Program-made: the position numbers and the translations under genes
In this document: positions 56,418-64,000 of the stretch, one piece after another
Numbering within the stretch: position 1 is the stretch's first letter
How the letters are laid out: the number at the start of each line of letters is the position of its first letter
Assembly: GCF_050436995.1 (NCBI RefSeq)
Contig: NC_134770.1
Location: forward strand, 2,501-66,500
Origin: Anticarsia gemmatalis
Taxonomy: Eukaryota; Arthropoda; Insecta; Lepidoptera; Erebidae
Length of the DNA stretch: 64,000 bases
Direction: 5' to 3'
The notes under the pieces: generated by a model
Databases searched by the model: none
Told to the model about the DNA's origin: nothing
What the model saw: only the letters and a program-made list of their open reading frames with translations

Positions 56418-59297
56418 ATGGATAAATTATGTTTTTATTATCAAAATTGCAGGGGCGTTCGTACCAAGCTTAATATGTTGTATATGAACATATTGTCGAA
56501 CAACTATGATCTTATTATTTTGACTGAAACTTGGCTGACTCCAGAGGTTTACGATAACGAATTCATAGACGATCGATATATAGTTTACAGATGTGATCGT
56601 GACCGAATTACCACTAACAAGAAAGAAGGCGGAGGGGTTCTCATAGCCGTAAAAAAATACCTGCGTTCTACAATCGTAATTTCAGACCAACGTAGTACTT
56701 GTCACATAGAACACATACTTATACAACTCCCGCAAGTAAATAGTGAAAATTGCTTAATTAGTGTCGCTTATATCCCCCCAAGGTCTTCTGACGATATATA
56801 TCTCACCCATTTAAATTTCCTACAAAACATTTTGGACAAGTTGAATCCATGTAATTTCTACTTATTTGGAGATTACAATTTGCCGGATGCGTCCTGGTGT
56901 CGAAATAACAATAACAACATAGATGCTCTCTGCTGTACTGGTACTTCATTAATTTGTGAAAATTTGAGTAATTTCATGTCTTTGTTTAACTCCTATCAAT
57001 ATAATAATATCGTAAATCACAAAGGACGTATCTTAGACTTATTAATTAGTAATAATGATTGCTCTACTTATCAACCCGCTTACACATTAACGCCCATCGA
57101 CGTACACCATCCGCCGTTTTGCGCTACTATTACCTATAATACTCAAATAAAACCGTTAGCACAGGCGAAAACAATAAAGTTTAATTACTATAAATCAAAT
57201 TATATTACAATCAATGAGGAGATAGCCGATATTGACTGGAAAGACACCTTAAATAATCTCTCTGCAGAACAAAGTGTCGATACTTTCTACGAAATTGTCT
57301 ATAACTCAATTAAAAAACACACGCCGCTATCTCGTCCCAAGTCGGCTAAGTTCCCCGTCTGGTTTTCAAAGTCACTAATACGCATTTTTAAAAATAAAAA
57401 CAAAGCATGGATTAAATGGAAAACATACAATAACTTGGTAGACTACGAACAATTCTCATACTTAAGACGCAGATTTGCGATTCAGTGTAAAAATAGCTAC
57501 ATTAACTACATCAATAGTATAGAGACCAACATTAAGACAAATGTAAAATCCTTGTGGAGTTATGTCCATAATCGCAAAAAAGGCTCTGGTGTGCCAGCCA
57601 CCATGATTTACAAAAACAAAAGTTCTAACGATCCAAATATGATATGTAATCTGTATCAGGATTTCTTCCAATCCGTGTACGAAACTTCAACATTTAATGT
57701 AAAGGAGTGGTTACCTCCTGAAGCTATGGCGGAAAACAGCGTTATTATTAATAATCTTACTTTTAGCTATGACCAAGTTTTGAAAGCTTTAAATTGTCTC
57801 GATACAACTAAAGGCTCAGGGCCTGATGGATTACCACCACTATTTTTAAAAAATACAGCTAACAGTATATGTCAGCCACTACACATCATTTATAACAAAT
57901 GTATCACGGAGGGAACCTTTCCTGATGTATGGAAGAGAGCTAATATTACTCCAGTACATAAAGCGGGTCCCAAAAATAATGTTGAAAACTACAGACCCAT
58001 TTCTATTTTGTCAACATTGTCAAAGCTCTTCGAGAGACTAGTACACCGCGCTATTTATCCTACACTTCACAGCATTATACTACCTCAACAACACGGTTTT
58101 GTACAAAAAAGATCAACCATTACTAATTTACTACTTTTTACGGACTATTTATTTAATAATATGGATGAACAAGTACAAGTAGACGCGGTGTACACGGATT
58201 TTAAAAAGGCGTTCGACAAAATTGATCATGAAATGCTTCTTTATAAACTGGCATTCAACGGCATTCGTGGTGATTTGCTTCGCTGGTTCGCATCATATAT
58301 AACGAATAGGTCGCAAAAGGTGGTTATAAAAGGTCACCAATCTAACTCAGTGATTACTACCTCCGGAGTTCCTCAGGGCTCTATATTAGGCCCTCTTTTA
58401 TTTATAGTTTTTATAAATGACGTGAATAGCTGCTTTCTGAACTCCCAATTCTTAATGTACGCTGATGATCTTAAAATATATAGAACAGTTCGCAGTATTT
58501 CTGATTGCGTGTTACTACAGGCAGATCTCGATCGATTTTCCCAGTATTGCAAACAAAACAAAATCCAAATGAGTGTAGCGAAATGTGTTTCCATAACATT
58601 CACTAAAAAGAAAGATGTCTTTACGCACGCATATAGTCTGTCCCAAGAAACACTCAACAAAGTTACTTCCGTGAGAGACCTGGGAGTATTACTAGACAGC
58701 AAACTCCATCTCAATCATCACATTGACAAAATCCTTGCGAACGCTTATCGCATGTATGGCTTTGTCATGAGATCAACTAAGGACTTTAAAGATGAAGATA
58801 CGTATATTCATCTTTACAGGTCTTTGATTAGATCACAACTTGAATATGCAGTTTTGATCTGGAATCCGCTTTATGATAAGTACTCGAATAGCTTGGAACG
58901 TGTTCAGCAAAAGTTTGTGAAGACACTTAACTATCGTTGTGGCTATGATTCATCTGCTCAATGCAATCAATTATTGAATTTAAAGTCTAGACGTCTATTT
59001 TTAGAAGTAATGTTTCTTTTTGACTTATGTCGCAACAAATATGACTGTCCAGATATAACAAATAAATTATGCTACATTGTGCCTAGAACCATAATTAGGC
59101 GCGAGGTGCGCGAATATCCGGTTTTTGCTGTCTTTTCTTGCAGGACTAACGCCGGTGTCCGTGCACCTCTGCACCGTATAACTAAGAATTATAATACTCA
59201 TTTTACAGACTTAGATATATTTTCATTGTCTTATTCCAGATTCAGAAACGCATTGTTAAAGACTATCACAACAAATGTAATCTTAGATAGAAACTAA
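56418..59297 (+). CDS. LINE ORF2 protein: APE-type endonuclease and reverse transcriptase
   Basis: This is 959 residues from the ATG at 56418. An upstream in-frame ATG at 56379 adds only a hydrophobic 13-residue leader, and the conserved domain starts right after the second one. The endonuclease begins KLCFYYQNCRGVRTKLN, with TETWL at 36-40, GDYN at 151-154 and a VHHPPF motif near 229-234 in place of the usual SDH. The reverse transcriptase has YRPISILSTLSKLFERLV near 525-542, DFKKAFDKIDH at 594-604, GVPQGSILGP at 650-659 and YADD at 681-684. There is no RNase H and no C-terminal zinc knuckle. The frame is intact over its full length, so the protein may be functional. Confidence 0.93.
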   Translation: MDKLCFYYQNCRGVRTKLNMLYMNILSNNYDLIILTETWLTPEVYDNEFIDDRYIVYRCDRDRITTNKKEGGGVLIAVKKYLRSTIVISDQRSTCHIEHILIQLPQVNSENCLISVAYIPPRSSDDIYLTHLNFLQNILDKLNPCNFYLFGDYNLPDASWCRNNNNNIDALCCTGTSLICENLSNFMSLFNSYQYNNIVNHKGRILDLLISNNDCSTYQPAYTLTPIDVHHPPFCATITYNTQIKPLAQAKTIKFNYYKSNYITINEEIADIDWKDTLNNLSAEQSVDTFYEIVYNSIKKHTPLSRPKSAKFPVWFSKSLIRIFKNKNKAWIKWKTYNNLVDYEQFSYLRRRFAIQCKNSYINYINSIETNIKTNVKSLWSYVHNRKKGSGVPATMIYKNKSSNDPNMICNLYQDFFQSVYETSTFNVKEWLPPEAMAENSVIINNLTFSYDQVLKALNCLDTTKGSGPDGLPPLFLKNTANSICQPLHIIYNKCITEGTFPDVWKRANITPVHKAGPKNNVENYRPISILSTLSKLFERLVHRAIYPTLHSIILPQQHGFVQKRSTITNLLLFTDYLFNNMDEQVQVDAVYTDFKKAFDKIDHEMLLYKLAFNGIRGDLLRWFASYITNRSQKVVIKGHQSNSVITTSGVPQGSILGPLLFIVFINDVNSCFLNSQFLMYADDLKIYRTVRSISDCVLLQADLDRFSQYCKQNKIQMSVAKCVSITFTKKKDVFTHAYSLSQETLNKVTSVRDLGVLLDSKLHLNHHIDKILANAYRMYGFVMRSTKDFKDEDTYIHLYRSLIRSQLEYAVLIWNPLYDKYSNSLERVQQKFVKTLNYRCGYDSSAQCNQLLNLKSRRLFLEVMFLFDLCRNKYDCPDITNKLCYIVPRTIIRREVREYPVFAVFSCRTNAGVRAPLHRITKNYNTHFTDLDIFSLSYSRFRNALLKTITTNVILDRN

Positions 59298-59570
59298 AAT
59301 TACGTATTTTTAAAATCAATGTATGTAACGTAATGTATATAATGCACCTTTATGGTTCCCTCATTTTTTATTTTTTTATAAATATATATATTTTTTAGTT
59401 TTAACTGGGTGCACCCGAGTTTGCTTAACTATATTCAATATTTCTTTACTAATACGTGGATAACGTTGTGAGCTACACATTTGTATAAAACTGTTTGTTA
59501 ATATTTATTATTAAGAAAAGTGTGTAACTGTTTGTTTTCCCTAAATAAAATAAAAATAAATAAATAAACA
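59298..59570 (+). other. 3' UTR and (TAAA)n tail of the plus-strand LINE
   Basis: The AT-rich 3' UTR ends in AAATAAAATAAAAATAAATA-type repeats at 59543-59569. A simple-sequence tail instead of pure poly(A) is usual for CR1/L2/Jockey-like elements. Confidence 0.8.
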
Positions 59571-60905
59571 CATTTTAACACCTGTAGCTACCGAAAAAAT
59601 CCTCAAATTTGCTGAATTCCAAAAAAGTTATTTGTTTGAGGCGAAGTGTAAAGTTGATCGGAATTTTATTCATTGTTGGAGTAATGAATATGAATGGGCA
59701 GTGGCGTGGGGTCACTGACCTCGTTGCGAGCTACGAATTAATTCTAAAGGTAATGTGATGTATGTGGTCTAGACTGACACAAATTGAGCCATTCTTTAAC
59801 AACTTCATTTGTTTTATGTCCTTGTAACTTGGGACGGTGGACAGCCTGAGTCTAAGTAATTGCTTGAGGTCTAATGAAGGCATTGACTTGAGACAATCGA
59901 GCGTCAAAATGTTTTCATGAATGCGACATTACTTTGTCCAAACTTGGATAAATTTTTACGTGTTCTTTGAAAGACTTAAGTGCCTTGCCCAGTAAAAACT
60001 AAAAAGATAGAAGAAAACTAAGCCACGGATAGGATACGGAAGGGTATAAGTTGCTTAACCTTAATATTTGACGATATACAGTTAACACATTCGCTGACAT
60101 ACAGCTATAACAGCAACTCAATATTTTATAATGGTAAACAAATCAAATTAATTTTCAGCTAAATTTATTCGTAATGTGTAATTGTTGACCAATCTAGTCC
60201 CCGTCCCAGTTCATGTTGCGTAAGTCATCGATCGTCCAATATCCTCGATGGACTCTTTCAACTAAGACTACGATATAATAACAAGCCCAGTGCGCCCCAC
60301 TACTTACACCCCACCAGTAAAACGTCCCGGGATGGACTAATATGTCCACTCTCACTTGACCCTCGCCCCCATACCGTGAGTGGTGGCTTAGAGCTCTCGG
60401 TACACTGGCTACTGTTGGTGTAATATGACTAGTGATAGTTGACCTCTCAAGTCGACTTCTGCCAAACACCGCAGGGGTCTTGGTCGCTGGTCGTTTAAGT
60501 CGTAGTGAGCTGTGACGTCACAATACGCAAGTTAATTAAATGGTAAGTTTATGTTATAGCGACATTATCGTCCAATTTACATTTAAGTGTTACTCGTTTT
60601 ATTAATTACCACTACTTACTTTATACTGCGGCGTTGCCCGCGAGGCGAGCCCGTAGAGCCTGTACAGCCTGTACTGTATCAAACTCCACGTGATACGATC
60701 TCTTGATCCCTACAGACTACTTTTAAGCTCATTCATTCTAGACTAATTAAAGTTGAAGTGACTTATATTTTATGAACACAGTTTTTATAAAGTTTTTTAC
60801 ATCTTTTAAACTAAACTCTTAACGAAGGGCAAGAGAGCGAGGGCAAACGTTGTCAGTTGTCAAAGAAATTGGGTGTAAAACTATAGACTTTTTGTTAGTT
60901 ATTTA
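59571..60905. other. Non-coding stretch with one unexplained minus-strand frame
   Basis: No gene is certain. A 91-codon minus-strand frame at 60194-60469 reads protein-like in its second half (VDILVHPGTFYWWGV, AHWACYYIVVLVERVHRG, YWTIDDLRNMNWDGD). It has a GTG/ATG-poor context and no recognisable family. It may be a decayed repeat fragment or a terminal exon. The rest is AT-rich. Confidence 0.4.
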
Positions 60906-61140
60906 TCTAATATATAAAATTCCCGCGTCACAGTTTTCGTTGCCATACTTCTCCGAAACGGCTGGACCGATTTTGATGAAATTTTGTAAGCATATTGAGT
61001 AGGTCTGAGAATCGGCCAACATCTATTTTTCATACGCCTAAGTGACACTATTTTTTTAAATATCTACTCAAACGTCCAATGGATACTATAGTATCCAAAA
61101 TTAAATTATATTGCAAAAAAACGTTTGCCGGGTCAGCTAG
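60906..61140 (+). mobile_element. Complete 235-bp Helitron-like non-autonomous element
   Basis: The repeat starts TCTAATATATAAAATTCCCG after an A and ends GCCGGGTCAGCTAG before a T, matching the Helitron 5' TC, 3' CTAG and A-T insertion rule. It contains the widespread block CTCCGAAACGGCTGGACCG and a perfect 16-bp palindrome (GGATACTATAGTATCC, 61081-61096) about 45 bp from the 3' end, a candidate terminator hairpin. It is non-coding. Confidence 0.75.
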
Positions 61141-61747
61141 TATAATATATATTTGTAAAAGTCTGTAACGATTTTCCCTTCACGTCGCATGGCTAAGATC
61201 TGGTAGTCGTTCAACGCACTAATTTCAAGAACATCCAGTTGGAATCGAACACATATTTTTATGTTCAATATCCTATGTATTTATTGATATAGTCTAAGCT
61301 ACATAACATCACGGCGTGAATAATAGGAATGGAGCAGCAATAATAAACCGGCAAAAACGGAGGTCCACGCGTACGAGGTCGGGTGTGGACGCTAGTATAA
61401 CATATTGTATTAATGTGAAAGTATTGTTAATGTGAGATTAACAGTTTAGCACACACATGGCCGTGACCGGGCCCCGCGTGGCGCCATAAGGAAGCCGTTA
61501 CCGTTTCCCCCAGGTCCCCCCCCCCCTGCAGCAGCACGCACCTCGGGGAGACGAGTAAGTGATATTTGAACGGTTACATATCGATTGATCGGCACTCCAC
61601 GCACCTCGTGTCAAGTGCTTGACAAAATCTTTGCACGAAATCTTATCTTGGTTTATCAGAAATTATTTTATTACTGGAGATGCTACGAAAGGTGGTTTTT
61701 AAACGTTTAGTGCTCAGCTACGGCGCTAGTTACACTTCTTACTATTT
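61141..61747. other. Non-coding stretch
   Basis: No gene or repeat is recognised, apart from a run of about 13 C interrupted only by T at 61508-61527. The GC-rich patch at 61455-61560 has no supported frame. Confidence 0.4.
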
Positions 61748-61819
61748 CTATAAATGCGATAGTTTGGATGTTTATCTAGGAAGTAATTTCACGCAGACGA
61801 AGTTGCGGGCGGGAGCTAG
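61748..61819 (+). mobile_element. Short Helitron-like remnant ending GGCGGGAGCTAG
   Basis: CTATAAATGCGATAGTTTGG at the left and CACGCAGACGAAGTTGCGGG followed by CGGGAGCTAG at the right resemble the two ends of another common lepidopteran repeat, joined with most of the interior deleted. It ends CTAG before T. The call rests on recalled consensus and is moderate. Confidence 0.5.
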
Positions 61820-63385
61820 TAGTTTATAAATGGGCAGCCATTACCTACATCAAGTCAATCGTTCCGGAGCTTCGATGCGGCGCTCAAACACTGCCTCGGT
61901 AATTTGTTTATTGACAAGAAGTCATCTATACAATTCAACACTTCGGAGTTGTAAACTTTGATATTTAGCCTACAAGTAATCTTACGAAGAAACTGATTCA
62001 TTGTTATAAATAACAAATACTTTTCCAAATCGTAACAACTGTTTCATGAAATTGAAACTTTTTTGATTGACAGAGTAAAGTACTGACGCGTTTGTTCCGA
62101 GAACAGCTAGCAACAACAGAGTTTTGATTTGTGACGAAAACAAAGACTTCGTAGCAAGGACTCATATAACACAATATATAACTGTATATAAGTGTATATA
62201 ATATACGTTTTCCTTGAACAAAACAAAGGCGAGTGTCAGCTGATATCGACACGTTCCTTTATCACATACTAAAGATATTTTACGGGCGTACGTTACAAGA
62301 TTTGCCGGTGACGTGCCGTGACCCGCGCTAATCCCTCCCAGTCCCTCGCAGTCCCTCGCCCTCTGGCGCCGGTCGGAATCCTCGGACAAAATCTCAGTTG
62401 TACAAACGCTTATATTAAAATTCCGTGCGCGTGCTTGTAGGGACGTAGGGCCGTAGTACCGTAGTACCGAGGTAGCTCGGGGCTCGGGGCTCCGACGCGC
62501 GGGGAACTACACTGATGTCAACTTAAAAGGTCTGAAGTTGTCGCTCTGAATGTAAGCTCTTAAGGAAGGTATGTTTGAAGGAATATGATAAAGGAACAGA
62601 ATGTTCAAGGTTGTATCAATGTGTGAGTGAATATTAATGGACAAAAAGTGGCTCGCGACACCGAGTTATTCTTGTGCCAGAACAAAAGAAAAGCTCGAGT
62701 AAACAGACCATCTCATTATGTTACTACGTGTCATCTCAAGATTGTACAAAGAGGTAGTATTTTAGCAGAAGGTGTTCAATCGTCGCGACGTGTCTGATCA
62801 ATACGAGACTGCTGGAGCAGCAGTATTGTCTGGCGTGCGAGGGCCGCCGCGAGCGAGGGCCAGCGCTGCCTAAGCGGAAATACTAACCATTTGTTATTAT
62901 CTACTACGAAAGAAAATTATAGAAATTTCGAAATGTTATAACGGAATTGTGGAAAATGAAGTCAATATAATTTAAATTCAATCAATGCATTGCTTCTAAT
63001 TTCAATCAATGCACTTTACATTAAAGCAAGGTGTTCTGTTCTATGCATCAGTATGTTATGCAATAAGCTTAACTCGTTGCTGCGAGTTAATGAATATTAA
63101 TCTCAGAATAAAGGTCTGTTTTTACGCGCATACGTACCTTTTAGAATTGACTAAAAAGTAACTAGGTAATGAAGGCAGAGACCTTGCGAGTTTATGTGAA
63201 CTACCTCTTGAGCAAAAAGGGTGGCAGTGTTTGAAGTTTGTTTTTACGTTCACATTCAACGTGTCGGTATTGCTCACTTACTGTCGGACACTCAAATAGG
63301 AAGGATCTATATCACATTGTAAGGGCTCCTTTACACCAGCCTGCACAAGAGACTCTACATAGACGCAAAACATAACAAACAAAAA
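61820..63385. other. Non-coding stretch
   Basis: No gene is supported. A GC-rich patch at 62310-62510 and small GTACCGTAG and TCGGGGC duplications at 62448-62490 are the only notable points. Confidence 0.4.
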
Positions 63386-63930
63386 AACCGTCTATAAATA
63401 AAATAAAATAAATGTAACCCATTAATGTCCCACTGCTGGGCTAGTGTCCACCACGCTGGCCAAGTGCAGGTTGCGGACTTTGCATACCTTCAAGTACTGT
63501 TATAAAGATCTCTCAGGCATACAAGGTTGCATCACGATGTTTTCCTTCACCGTTGGAACTAGTTAGATAATTATTTCTAATACACGCATAACTTCGAAAA
63601 GTCACTGATGTTTTGCCTCGGGTTCGAATCTGCGATCACTCGCGTGGGAGGTATATAATTATAATATTGCATGAATCACGTATGATTACCAAACCAATGA
63701 CTGCAAAATGAAAAATTAATTAATATTTAATTTGTTTAGTTATAGTGAATTATTCACTTTAACCTGTTATCATTCCACTTACAGAATGAGAAGGGTTAGA
63801 CATCAGGCACTTCCTCAACTCCGGTGGGGGAGGTTGCATCCCTTACAGAACTATTTTAAAGTTTAAAGGCTTGCATTCCTTCCTCACAATGCTTTTCTCC
63901 ATCGTTATAACAAGTTTGTGAAAGTCAGCA
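63385..63930 (-). mobile_element. RTE-type LINE 3' end remnants
   Basis: On the minus strand the sequence runs through a block whose plus strand reads TGTTTTCCTTCACCGTTGGA and GGGTTCGAATCTGCG. It then reads GCCCAGCAGTGGGACATTAA and ends in a TTTATTTTATTTTATTTA-like tail at about 63388. This is the usual 3' end of RTE-like elements in Lepidoptera. A second, more diverged relative of the TTCCTTCACCG block is at about 63870-63910. No reverse-transcriptase frame is left. Confidence 0.6.
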
Positions 63931-64000
63931 TTAGGTTGGAACCTCTAACTATTACAATTGCTTGGAATTATACCGTTAGAATATCTCTGCTTAACTTAAC

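Larger units (their letters stand above)
54700..59570 (+). mobile_element. Apparently full-length LINE (CR1/Jockey-type group) with two intact ORFs
   Basis: About 4.9 kb on the plus strand carry a 5' region, ORF1 with coiled coil and FP-like domain, ORF2 with endonuclease and reverse transcriptase, a 246-nt 3' UTR and a (TAAA)n-type tail. Both ORFs are open, so the copy is young. The 5' boundary is not certain: the stretch from about 54700 differs in character from its AT-rich upstream flank, but no target duplication was found. A sequence at about 54880-54990 contains GGGTTTCGAACCGGCGGC, whose complement has a tRNA-type B-box. ORF1 and ORF2 are separated by about 370 nt. Confidence 0.85.

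Overview
The window is the left end of a lepidopteran (moth or butterfly) chromosome, read from the tip inward. It opens with 142 perfect copies of TAACC, the C-rich strand of the insect telomere repeat TTAGG. It also carries an R1-clade telomere retrotransposon, Helitron-like repeats ending in GTCAGCTAG, and LINE 3' tails of types common in Lepidoptera. There is no bacterial, organellar, rRNA, tRNA-gene or CRISPR content. The species cannot be named from sequence alone.

Layout. 1-710 is the distal telomere block. 711-7200 is one apparently intact non-LTR retrotransposon on the minus strand, inserted inside the telomere array. It has poly(A), a 3' UTR with hairpins, ORF2 (endonuclease, reverse transcriptase, CCHC), ORF1 (three zinc knuckles) and a 5' UTR. 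7201-7677 is the proximal telomere block. 7768-10140 is a staircase of subtelomeric simple repeats (GGATTC/GGATAC 6-mers, poly-T, then pure 9-bp and 13-bp satellites, then decayed derivatives). 10-35 kb is gene-poor, AT-rich DNA with microsatellites, minisatellites and several mobile-element remnants: a 2-kb terminal-inverted-repeat element holding an AAAAT array and a palindrome, a KRPDG-type coding fragment, a Helitron-like repeat, a 492-bp foldback of nested hairpins, and a LINE C-terminal fragment.

35.1-43.8 kb holds the only convincing host gene. It is a minus-strand multi-exon gene for an extracellular protein with about five immunoglobulin-like domains, an acidic N-terminal spacer with a furin-type RVKR site, and a short hydrophobic C-terminus. 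Twelve exons can be placed; the 5' exons (signal peptide) are missing and lie further inward or outside the window. 43.8-54.7 kb is non-coding with small repeats. About 54.7-59.57 kb is a second, apparently full-length plus-strand LINE, with an ORF1 carrying a coiled coil and a baculovirus-FP-like C-terminal domain and an intact endonuclease/RT ORF2. The last 4.4 kb has short Helitron-like elements and RTE-type LINE tails.

How the parts relate. The telomere element uses the telomere as its target, so the insertion adds 6.5 kb to the chromosome end without interrupting a gene. Its junctions fit TRAS-type cleavage of TTAGG/CCTAA, and its ORF1-ORF2 junction is a UAAUAAUG stop-start. The Ig gene is the first recognisable host gene inward, about 35 kb from the tip. 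All family assignments come from reading motifs; no database search was possible.
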